A stretch of 64,000 bases of DNA from Sphingomonas sp. KR3-1 (GTDB lineage Bacteria > Pseudomonadota > Alphaproteobacteria > Sphingomonadales > Sphingomonadaceae): positions 2,356,001-2,420,000 of the forward strand of contig NZ_JBDZDQ010000001.1 of the NCBI RefSeq assembly GCF_040049295.1. Direction: 5' to 3'. A program made the translations under genes and the position numbers. This document shows positions 11,000-22,546 of this stretch, piece after piece (positions within the stretch are counted from its first letter, which is position 1; each line of letters begins with the position of its first letter). The notes under the pieces were generated by a model, which was not told the origin of the DNA, searched no databases, and worked only from the letters and a program-made list of their open reading frames with translations.

Positions 11000-12028
11000 A
11001 TGGCTTTGAGTCGATCGAATTCTCGAAAAGTCGAAACCGCATTCGCGATCTATCTGCGGACGGGATATCGCGCGGCGCCGGGCGTCGAGCTCAAATTCAA
11101 TCCCTGGCACGATACTGGGAACGGGCGTTTCACCTTCGTCGGCCAGGGGCGCTATTATCAGAACGGCAGCTATCAGGACCGCGACGCGGAGCGAGGCATC
11201 CAGCAGCGCGACCGCGACGCCGGCGCGAAGGACATACACGACGCTTATGGCGGGCGTCGGGTACCGTCGGCGCGGGATCCCTATGTTCCCGACTACGGCG
11301 ATGCGAGTCCGTGGCATCCGGCGAACTGGAAGGTCTATACAGTCGGACCTGGCGACAGCCTGACCAGCATCGCGCGGATGCGGAAGGGTTTGACCGTCAA
11401 GTATCTCGCCGATTTCAATCGCATTCCAATAGGCAAACTACGAATTGGGCAGACGCTCATGCTGCCTACGCAGCGTGCACTCGATGAGGGACGGGATGCA
11501 CGCAGCAAGTTCATGGCGCTTGCGCTGTACATGGGGACGCACGGCGGACAGATGCCGCCCAATCGCGCGCTGCCATCGGTGGCGGAGCAGATCAGCGCGA
11601 CATATCGAAAGATTTCAGCGAACGGCTATCTTTATGAGCTGGATTTGGCTGATCGATTTAAGCGTGTGACGGGCACGCTAACTCGGAATAGGGCGCAGGG
11701 CCGTTCTCGGAAAGCGCAAGAGCTGGCGGGAGGATCTGATCGGCTACCTAAGGACCATGGCGGCCATGTCATTGCGCGTAGGTTCAACGGCCCCAAAGAC
11801 TGGTTCAATCATTTTGCCCAAGATGGTTCTTTCAACCAAACGGAATATGCCGCGCTTGAGAGGAGTTGGGATAAGGCGATGGACGCGGGTCACACGGTGC
11901 GGATCGATATTCGAGCTAGCTACGAAGGCATATCGCGCAGGCCAAGCTGGATCACCGCCTATTATTGGTTTGATGGGGAACGCCGAGTTCGCAGGTTCCC
12001 AAATGTGCGACAGAGGAAAACGCCATGA
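11000..12028 (+). CDS. LysM domain plus DNA/RNA non-specific endonuclease toxin
   Basis: This 342-aa protein has three parts. The N-terminal region carries the motif FNPWHDTGNGRFTF (residues 33-46), seen in my reading as a delivery or adaptor segment. A LysM peptidoglycan-binding domain lies at about 112-156 (YTVGPGDSLTSIA through LRIGQTLMLP). The C-terminal nuclease (about 218-335) has DHGGHVIARRFNG at 252-264, with His256 the likely general base and Asn270, Asn279 and Glu287 spaced as in Endonuclea_NS_2 (PF13930). GC is visibly lower than in neighbours, suggesting transfer. The downstream gene overlaps by four bases and looks like its immunity protein. There is no signal peptide, so export must use a specialised system not present here. 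Confidence 0.72.
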   Translation: MALSRSNSRKVETAFAIYLRTGYRAAPGVELKFNPWHDTGNGRFTFVGQGRYYQNGSYQDRDAERGIQQRDRDAGAKDIHDAYGGRRVPSARDPYVPDYGDASPWHPANWKVYTVGPGDSLTSIARMRKGLTVKYLADFNRIPIGKLRIGQTLMLPTQRALDEGRDARSKFMALALYMGTHGGQMPPNRALPSVAEQISATYRKISANGYLYELDLADRFKRVTGTLTRNRAQGRSRKAQELAGGSDRLPKDHGGHVIARRFNGPKDWFNHFAQDGSFNQTEYAALERSWDKAMDAGHTVRIDIRASYEGISRRPSWITAYYWFDGERRVRRFPNVRQRKTP

Positions 12029-12429
12029 CCAGAAAATCACTAGAGGACTGTCTTCAGGCGATTGGCCAAGCGATATCGGATGAGGTTGATGGCGATCCCG
12101 ATGGCGCGTTTCTGTACGCAGAAGTAGGGCCGGGTATGGTCTATGATCTTCTGTTTCTAGAGAGAGAGGACTATGTCGAATGCATCGACACCAGTAACGC
12201 GCTTTCAGAAGCGCTGCTTGACGCTTGGTATGCGTCTGATCCCCGCAAGGTATGGGCGACTATATCATACGCCGTCGTCGGAAACGCGTTCGACGCTAGT
12301 TTCCAATATTCCGATGAACTTGCCCAAGAGGAGGATCCCGAAGACCGAAGCCGCCGGGTATTGAAGGCGAGATACGGCGACAAGCCGATCAAATATCCGC
12401 CGCCGCCGTCGGATGCGATGGAGTTGTAG
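12025..12429 (+). CDS. Probable immunity protein (YezG/DUF600-like)
   Basis: This 134-aa acidic cytoplasmic protein starts within the stop of the nuclease gene (ATGA overlap), which is the classic toxin-immunity arrangement. Its pattern ([18 protein letters not shown], a [10 protein letters not shown] strand, SFQYSDEL and a terminal proline cluster) resembles YezG-type immunity proteins of YeeF-like DNase toxins. That similarity is remote and judged by eye. It presumably binds and blocks the nuclease domain encoded upstream. Base composition matches the toxin gene rather than the flanking uvrB. Confidence 0.55.
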   Translation: MTRKSLEDCLQAIGQAISDEVDGDPDGAFLYAEVGPGMVYDLLFLEREDYVECIDTSNALSEALLDAWYASDPRKVWATISYAVVGNAFDASFQYSDELAQEEDPEDRSRRVLKARYGDKPIKYPPPPSDAMEL

Positions 12430-12476
12430 AGCCGGCGCGATTGCTACCGCGCACCCTACTTCCCATATTCCCCGCA

Positions 12477-14663
<2,187 letters not shown>

Positions 14664-14735
14664 CCACGAACCCGTTACTGCCCCGGCGATTGCTGTGATA
14701 CACCGGTCGTCCTGTGGCAATTCCGCGGGGGCAAG

Positions 14736-15461
14736 ATGGCGACATTGGCAGCGCGCAGCGGGTTTCGATTGAACGACGAGCGCCGGTTCTTCGGCGGCAT
14801 GGCGCTGTTGATGGTGGTGCTCACCTTTATCGGCTTCGCGCCCAGCTACTATCTCTCCGAGGTGTTCGGCGGGCGTCCGCTCTCGCCGGTGCTGCACATC
14901 CACGGCGTGGTCTTCACGGCGTGGATGCTGCTGTTCGTCGTGCAGACGGGGCTGGTTTCCGCCGGGCGCAGCGATCTCCACCGCCTGATCGGTCCGGTCG
15001 TCGCGGTGCTGGCGGTGGCGATGGTGCCGCTGGGCGTGGCGACGGCGATCCTCGTCAAGCAGGCGATCGCGGCGCATCACCTGCCGCCGTCCGGGCCGCC
15101 GTTGATCTTCCCGCTCGGCGCGATCTTCACCTTCGCGGTGCTGACCGCCGCGGGGATCGCGATGCGGGCGAGGTCGGCCTGGCACAAGCGCCTGATGCTG
15201 CTCGGCACGATCGCGATCCTGACCACCCCGCTCGCGCGGATCACGAAATTCTCGCACCTGCCGCTGATGCCCGCCTATGGCGGCATCCTGCTTACCGATA
15301 TCCTGCTGGCGATGCTCGTGGCGTACGACCTGCGCACGCGCGGCAAGCTGCACCCGGCGACGCTGTGGGGCGGCGGATTCTTCCTGCTGACGCAGGTGGC
15401 GCGGGTTGTGCTCAACCTGACGCCGGCCTGGCAATCGCTCTCGCACAGCGTGACGGGATAG
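14736..15461 (+). CDS. Multi-pass membrane protein, unknown function
   Basis: This 241-aa protein has about seven hydrophobic segments. Conserved-looking histidines sit near membrane boundaries: LHIHGVVFTAWML (about residues 53-65) and DLHRLIGPV (about 80-88), then SAWHKRLMLLG. Such spaced His residues in a polytopic protein could bind heme or metal, as in DUF2306-like proteins, but this is only suggestive. It lies 72 bp after uvrB on the same strand, with its own leader, and is followed by a lipoprotein gene. Confidence 0.6.
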   Translation: MATLAARSGFRLNDERRFFGGMALLMVVLTFIGFAPSYYLSEVFGGRPLSPVLHIHGVVFTAWMLLFVVQTGLVSAGRSDLHRLIGPVVAVLAVAMVPLGVATAILVKQAIAAHHLPPSGPPLIFPLGAIFTFAVLTAAGIAMRARSAWHKRLMLLGTIAILTTPLARITKFSHLPLMPAYGGILLTDILLAMLVAYDLRTRGKLHPATLWGGGFFLLTQVARVVLNLTPAWQSLSHSVTG

Positions 15462-15541
15462 CGTTCCCTTCGGCGCCGGGAAGCGTCGATCCGCCGTCGC
15501 GGCGGTTGAGCCTGCCGGACACTTCCCCCATAAGGCCGGCC

Positions 15542-16081
15542 ATGCGCCGTACCCTGCTCGTCTTCGCCTCCGCGCTTGCCATTGCGGGCTGTTCGGAAAC
15601 GCCGCACGTCGTGCCGCCGCCGGCACCGCCGCGGCCTGTCCCCACGCCCACGCCGACCCCCGCGCCGGTGGCGACGCCGACGCTGGCCGCCGACTGGCGC
15701 GACTGGCCGCTGACTCCTGGCAGCTGGGCATACAGGCAGGACGGGCGCGGATCGGTCGCGCTGTTCGGCGTGGCTGGCGGCGAGGCCGAGCTCATCCTGC
15801 GCTGCGATGCCGCGCGCGGGCGCGTGGTGCTGTCGCGCAAGGGCGCGGGCGTGGCGAGCCTGACGCTGCGCACCACCAGCACGCTGCGCCAGCTGCCGGT
15901 CCAGCCGCTGCCGAGCGGGACTACTGCCTGGCTCGCCGCGGATCTGGGGCCGCGCGATTCCGCGCTCGACGCGATGGGCTATAGCCGCGGGCGGTTCCTC
16001 GTGGAGGGCAATGGGCTGCCGACGCTGGTGGTGCCCGCCTATGCCGAGATCCTGCGCGTCGCCGAGGATTGCCGCGGATAA
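15542..16081 (+). CDS. Proline-rich lipoprotein, unknown function
   Basis: This 179-aa lipoprotein has a lipobox IAGC at residues 14-17. A proline/threonine-rich linker (about 23-50, repeated PTP) would span the periplasm or peptidoglycan. A globular C-terminal domain (about 55-179) follows, containing two cysteines (ILRCDAA and AEDCRG) that could form a disulphide. No family is recognised. The start is the ATG that opens the signal sequence, 80 bp downstream of the membrane protein stop. Confidence 0.65.
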   Translation: MRRTLLVFASALAIAGCSETPHVVPPPAPPRPVPTPTPTPAPVATPTLAADWRDWPLTPGSWAYRQDGRGSVALFGVAGGEAELILRCDAARGRVVLSRKGAGVASLTLRTTSTLRQLPVQPLPSGTTAWLAADLGPRDSALDAMGYSRGRFLVEGNGLPTLVVPAYAEILRVAEDCRG

Positions 16082-16123
16082 ATCGGGCCCGCTCGCGCAT
16101 TGATGCGGCGAGAGGAGAAGGCC

Positions 16124-16273
16124 ATGATCCGCAAGCTCAAATCGGGCGAATTCCGGCTCTATTCGCGCAAAGTCGACCCCGATACGCACAAGCGCCGCAA
16201 CCTGGGCACGTTCGACACGCGCGCGGCAGCCGAGAAGCATGAGCGCGAAGTGCAGTATTTCAAGCGCCACTGA
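16124..16273 (+). CDS. Small basic conserved-looking protein (49 aa)
   Basis: This short gene encodes MIRKLKSGEFRLYSRKVDPD and so on, ending VQYFKRH. It is rich in Lys, Arg and His and has a clear AGAGGAGAAGG Shine-Dalgarno just upstream. The compact two-strand-plus-helix pattern (SGEFRLYSRK, RRNLGTFDT, AAAEKHEREVQYF) resembles small proteins I have seen as hypothetical entries in many proteobacteria. It could bind nucleic acid, but no function is established. Confidence 0.7.
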   Translation: MIRKLKSGEFRLYSRKVDPDTHKRRNLGTFDTRAAAEKHEREVQYFKRH

Positions 16274-16451
16274 GCCGGCACGGACGGCCTAGCCGGCGGG
16301 AATGGTTGCGCTACCGAAAGGGCGCGGCGCCCGGTTTCAGGCCCAGAATTCCAGAATCGCTCATAAAAAGATTTTATACAAGACTTGTTCTGCGACTCGC
16401 GGTGATTCAAATAGTTGGCGTGCCCACAACGGCACGTGCTCTTCAACTGGC

Positions 16452-16466
16452 GAAAGGAGGTGATCC
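16452..16466 (+). promoter_or_regulatory. 15-base perfect Shine-Dalgarno sequence
   Basis: GAAAGGAGGTGATCC is the exact reverse complement of the canonical 16S 3' tail GGATCACCTCCTTTC. It ends one base before the ATG at 16468. Ordinary ribosome-binding sites in this window match four to six bases. Confidence 0.85.
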
Positions 16467-16467
16467 G

Positions 16468-16524
16468 ATGTCTCATGGTTCAGCAATGGGGTCGGTTCAG
16501 TTCGTTCGGGAGACGCACCGCTAA
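16468..16524 (+). CDS. 18-aa leader-peptide candidate
   Basis: The frame reads MSHGSAMGSVQFVRETHR and stops at TAA. Its only support is the extraordinary ribosome-binding site immediately upstream and its position at the 5' side of a structured, terminated RNA. It has no run of one amino acid that would suggest classical attenuation. Longer in-frame upstream starts exist but would ignore the ribosome-binding site. Confidence 0.45.
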   Translation: MSHGSAMGSVQFVRETHR

Positions 16525-16657
16525 GCTTCTGACGCGATCGGAAGCCCTCCGATCGTAAGGCGCCGGGAGGTATTCTCCTCCAATCAACGGCGCCAGTCCG
16601 AAGCAAAGCGGTCCGCATGGTCTCCCGGGCTGGAGCTTCCGGCCGCTGACCATGTCG

Positions 16658-16704
16658 GAGGTCGCCGGGTCGTCGGGAGACGCCCCGGCGACCTCTTTCA
16701 TTTT
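16658..16704 (+). terminator. Very strong Rho-independent terminator
   Basis: A 12-bp GC-rich stem (16658-16669 with 16684-16695), one mismatch, and a further 4-bp stem (CGTC/GACG) around a GGGA loop are followed by TTTCATTTT. It ends the structured-RNA unit and precedes the 3' end of the convergent flavoprotein gene. Confidence 0.88.
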
Positions 16705-16789
16705 GGGCATCTTTCCTTTCCGGCGTCGTGAAACGACGCGCAGTCCCCGCGCAGGCAGGGATCCCACGCACCCAGCAGCAGCACCACCC

Positions 16790-18376
16790 TCAAGTCACCG
16801 GCAGCGATTGCTGGTGGTGGAAGAAGTCCTGCGGGTCCCATTGCTGCTTGATCGCGACCAGGTTGCGCGGGTTGGCGCGGAAATTGTCGAGGAAATACAG
16901 CCGCAGCGCCTGGTCGACATTGCCGGTGGCATAGGAGCCCAGCGACAGGTCCGGATAGTTGAAATAGCAGCCATCGACCACGCCATCCGGGTCCAGCGCC
17001 GGGTCCGGCACGCCGCCGGTCGCCGCATAGACGAAGGCGTAGAACTCGTCGATCCAGGCGAGATGCGCCTGCGCCTGGGCTTCGTCCGCCGGGGACAGCG
17101 GGCCGCCGGGGGGCGAGGCGTTGTTCCAATAGGTCTGGTATTGCAGCTTCATGATCGAGCTGCGCTGCGGCACCGCGGTCGCCGTCGGATCGACGGTGTT
17201 GATCGCCCCGCCATAGCTGTCGACCTGGAGCAGGCTCTGCGCCATGTCGCTCGCGTCCAGGCCCGGCGGCACGGTGTTCAGCCATTGATAGATCGTGCTC
17301 GCCTGCGCGGGCGGGAAGGCCGCCTTCATATAGGCGGACTTGTACTTGCCGAACTGGTTGGGCCCCGAGCCATTGAGCGTCTGCAGCGCCTCGAGATAGG
17401 TGAGATGCTGGATGTCCTCGCTGGCCAGCATCGAGGTCATCAGGCCGGGATGGCCGCCGAGCGGACGGATCAGCGGGCTGGACGGCGCGACCTCGCGCAG
17501 GCGGCGCTTGAGCTGCTCGGCCTGGGCGGCGGCGCGGGCGCGGTGCGCGGCCTTGCTGGTGCCCGGCGGCGAGACGCTCTGATAGATCAGCCCGATCTGC
17601 CCCGCCGCGACATGGTTGAGCTTGAGCAGGCTGAAGTCGGTCTCCGGCATGTCGCTGACGACCTTCGCGTAGAGCGCGAGCAGCGCCGTGAAGGCGCTTT
17701 CGGGCACGTCGCTCCAGTTCCAGGCCAGCGTCCATAGCGAGGCATGGTCGGGCGCGTCGGGCAGGGTGGCGAAATAATAGCGCACGATCACGCCGAAATT
17801 GCCGCAGCCCGCGCCGCACAGCGCCCAGAACAGGTCCTGCTCGGCCGGGTCGCTGCTGGCGGCGGAGACGTGGCGCAGCGTCGCGGTGCCACTGCCGGCA
17901 TCCCAGGTGACGATGTCCACCCCGGTCAGCCAGTCCACCGTCAGCCCGTGCAGCCGCGAGAGCAGGCCATAGCCGCCGCCGGTGATGTGCCCGCCGGCGC
18001 CGACCGAATAGCAGGAACCCGCCGGCAGCGTCTTGCCGAAGCCGTTGAGCAGGGTGCGGTAGACGGTCCAGTTCTCGGACCCGGCATCGACGAAATAGCC
18101 AAGCTGCGGATCGAGGCCGACCTGGTTGAGCGCCGACATGTCGATCACCGCGCGGGTGGTGTCGTTATAGGCGAAGTCCTCATAGCAATGCCGGCCCGAG
18201 ACGATCTTGACGTCGGCGCCATAGGCAGCGAGCGCGGCCTGGACGCAGGGGGCGACGTCGTCGAGGCTGGCCGGCACATAGACCGCCGCGAGGTTGGGCG
18301 CATACCAGCGCCGATCGAAGCCCTGGCGGTCGCTGGTCATCACCGCGTCGCCGCTACGCGTGGGGAAATCGCTCAT
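16790..18376 (-). CDS. FAD-linked oxidoreductase of the berberine-bridge-enzyme type
   Basis: This 528-aa flavoprotein has an FAD_binding_4 (PCMH-type) domain. SGRHCYED (His63) matches the histidine that carries covalent FAD, and GAGGHITGGGYGLLSRLHG is the pyrophosphate-binding loop. The C-terminal BBE segment is DNFRANPRNLVAIKQQWDPQ followed by DFFHHQQSL. Family members oxidise alkaloids, sugars or polyketides; the substrate here is unknown. No signal peptide is visible. It lies just downstream of a PI-PLC-like gene on the same strand but is separated from it by a terminator-like hairpin. Confidence 0.85.
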   Translation of the reverse strand: MSDFPTRSGDAVMTSDRQGFDRRWYAPNLAAVYVPASLDDVAPCVQAALAAYGADVKIVSGRHCYEDFAYNDTTRAVIDMSALNQVGLDPQLGYFVDAGSENWTVYRTLLNGFGKTLPAGSCYSVGAGGHITGGGYGLLSRLHGLTVDWLTGVDIVTWDAGSGTATLRHVSAASSDPAEQDLFWALCGAGCGNFGVIVRYYFATLPDAPDHASLWTLAWNWSDVPESAFTALLALYAKVVSDMPETDFSLLKLNHVAAGQIGLIYQSVSPPGTSKAAHRARAAAQAEQLKRRLREVAPSSPLIRPLGGHPGLMTSMLASEDIQHLTYLEALQTLNGSGPNQFGKYKSAYMKAAFPPAQASTIYQWLNTVPPGLDASDMAQSLLQVDSYGGAINTVDPTATAVPQRSSIMKLQYQTYWNNASPPGGPLSPADEAQAQAHLAWIDEFYAFVYAATGGVPDPALDPDGVVDGCYFNYPDLSLGSYATGNVDQALRLYFLDNFRANPRNLVAIKQQWDPQDFFHHQQSLPVT

Positions 18377-18423
18377 CTGGCACCCTCCCGGCGCATCGGC
18401 GCGCCCGGGCGGACTATGCCGCG

Positions 18424-18458
18424 AAATCCGGCGCCAGTCCGAAGGGATGGCGCCGGAT
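18424..18458 (-). terminator. Hairpin between the PI-PLC-like and flavoprotein genes
   Basis: A perfect 11-bp inverted repeat (18426-18436 with 18448-18458), 11-base loop, is followed on the minus strand by a short TTTCG. It sits 10 bases after the PI-PLC stop and 50 bases before the flavoprotein start. It may be a weak terminator or a leader hairpin. Confidence 0.5.
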
Positions 18459-18467
18459 CGGGCGTAA

Positions 18468-19442
18468 CTAGGCGCTGCCGGTCAGCAGATTGTAGCAGTC
18501 GGTGGCGAAGTCGTCATAGACGCCCGAATAATCGAGCAGCAGGACGTTCGGCTTCTGCACCGCCTGGGTGACGCCCTGGATCGCCGATTGCCCCTTCCAC
18601 CAGTCCTTGTACGCGGCGGTGAACACCGAATTGAGATGCGACGCGCCGTCCTTGTTCTGGCTTTCGCCATTGGGCGTGGTCACGTTTGAATAGCCGAGGA
18701 TCGCCTGGCTCACCCAGAACAAGTCCAGGTCGCGGCCGTCCGATCCGGTATCGACCAGATAGTTCTGCTGATCGGCGAGCGTGTCGTCGATCAGCGTGCT
18801 CCAGCTGTGGAGCCAGTATTTATAATCCGAGAAGCGATCGCGCAGATATTGGCTCCAGTCGAAATACCAGCCGTCGTTGGTACCCGGGAACGCCTTGTCG
18901 TTGATGATCGCGAGCGCGCGCTGGTTCGTTTCGATGCACTTGCCGTAGGTCGGCATGCCGCCAGGAATGTAGAGCAGGTCGTCGTTCGCCGGCACCCCGC
19001 CGAAATCGCGCTTGAGGCAGGAAAGGAAATCGGCCGCGTCCTGTTCCGTGAAGCTCTGGTTCCACACCGAGGTGAAGTCCTGGAAGCAGATCAGCACCAC
19101 TTCTTCCTGGTTCGCGCGCAGGAAGGTGACGATCTCGTCGAACAGATAGGTCGTATTCGGGTCCTTGGTCATCGCGGTATAGGGATTGTCGCGGGATTCG
19201 TCGGAGCCGTGATGCGAGAAGAACACGCCATTGTCGACGCGCACGCGGAAATCGAAATAGCGCACGCCGATCGCAAGCTGCTCGGCGATCGAATAATGCT
19301 GCGTCTTGCTCTTGACGTTGATGCCGCCATAGGAGCCGGCATCGTGACTTCCCGGGAGCGGGAACTGGCACATCGGAATATCGGCTATCGCCATGTTGCT
19401 ACCGTAGGCGAGGCTCATCCATCGGGACTTGTCGATGCTCAT
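18468..19442 (-). CDS. Phosphatidylinositol-specific phospholipase C, X-domain-like protein
   Basis: This 324-aa protein has the PI-PLC X-domain catalytic pattern. LPGSHDAGSYGG carries the first His (His33), RYFDFRVR is the conserved strand, and VFFSHHG carries the second His (77/78). Bacterial members cleave phosphatidylinositol or GPI anchors without calcium. No signal peptide is visible although family members usually act outside the cell. The start ATG at 19442 was chosen because MSIDKSRWMSLAYG leads directly into the domain; upstream sequence looks non-coding. Confidence 0.8.
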   Translation of the reverse strand: MSIDKSRWMSLAYGSNMAIADIPMCQFPLPGSHDAGSYGGINVKSKTQHYSIAEQLAIGVRYFDFRVRVDNGVFFSHHGSDESRDNPYTAMTKDPNTTYLFDEIVTFLRANQEEVVLICFQDFTSVWNQSFTEQDAADFLSCLKRDFGGVPANDDLLYIPGGMPTYGKCIETNQRALAIINDKAFPGTNDGWYFDWSQYLRDRFSDYKYWLHSWSTLIDDTLADQQNYLVDTGSDGRDLDLFWVSQAILGYSNVTTPNGESQNKDGASHLNSVFTAAYKDWWKGQSAIQGVTQAVQKPNVLLLDYSGVYDDFATDCYNLLTGSA

Positions 19443-19540
19443 CCGTTCGATTCCTTGCTGGGGATGGTGCGTTACGGGCGCGCAACGAGCCAATAGCATA
19501 GCGGTGTTCGCCGCGGGGGCGGTGCCACCGATCCGGACGG

Positions 19541-19580
19541 AAAAAACCGGGCGCCAGGGGTGCAGACAGCGTCTGCCCGG
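19541..19580 (-). terminator. Terminator after the mutS operon
   Basis: On the minus strand CCGGGC (19575-19580) pairs with GCCCGG (19547-19552), enclosing a second possible stem, and is followed by six T residues (19541-19546). It lies downstream of the 74-aa gene and upstream of the PI-PLC gene. Confidence 0.6.
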
Positions 19581-19621
19581 CCTTCGCCGCGATGGCGCTT
19601 GTGGACGAGACGTCGGAGGGA

Positions 19622-19842
19622 TCAGCCGATGATCGGGTATTTGTCCCGAAGCCGATCGGCGACGCGTTCGACCGCGCTGTTCTCGCCGGCATCGCCGCCG
19701 GGAGTGATCGACCAGTTGCAATGCGGGTGGGTCTCGGCGCTGTAGAGCTTCACCGGGCCGATGACGTTGCGCCAGCGCCGGCGGGTGCCGCCGACTTCGC
19801 GCAGCAGGATGGCGAGGAACTGGTCGGTGATGTCGTGGACGG

Positions 19843-19846
<4 letters not shown>
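19622..19846 (-). CDS. Small protein coupled to mutS, unknown function
   Basis: This 74-aa protein overlaps the mutS stop by four bases (ATGA), so it is translated from the mutS transcript. It starts MTVHDITDQFLAILLREVGG, with a basic stretch (TRRRWRN) and a central segment HPHCNWSITPGG. It ends at a terminator. I do not recognise a named family. The coupling suggests an operon partner, though not necessarily a repair function. Confidence 0.65.
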
Positions 19847-22446
<2,600 letters not shown>

Positions 22447-22546
22447 GATCGGGGACGTAGCGGAACCCGATCTGCGATCAACTCCCCGCACCGGGTTTTC
22501 TTGGGGACAAGTCGCCTCTAAGGGGTGAGGCGATCAGGAGAGAGAA

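Larger units (their letters stand above)
16430..16710 (+). ncRNA. Candidate structured RNA with 16S-complementary leader and strong terminator
   Basis: A stretch of about 510 bp (16274-16789) has no normal gene. Within it, 16452-16466 is a 15-base perfect complement of the 16S rRNA 3' end (GAAAGGAGGTGATCC). An 18-codon frame follows, then a series of stems: 16535-16542 with 16548-16555 (8 bp); 16559-16564 with 16589-16594 enclosing GGAGG/CCTCC (16566-16570 with 16577-16581); and 16616-16622 with 16648-16654 enclosing a 6-bp stem. A terminator closes the unit. No promoter was confidently placed, so the 5' end is approximate. It could be a regulatory RNA, a leader-peptide mRNA, or both. Confidence 0.6.

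Noticed and set aside
16306..16467. Upstream extension of the 18-codon frame to a 72-aa product
   Set aside because: It would run through the ribosome-binding site, has no leader of its own and looks non-coding.
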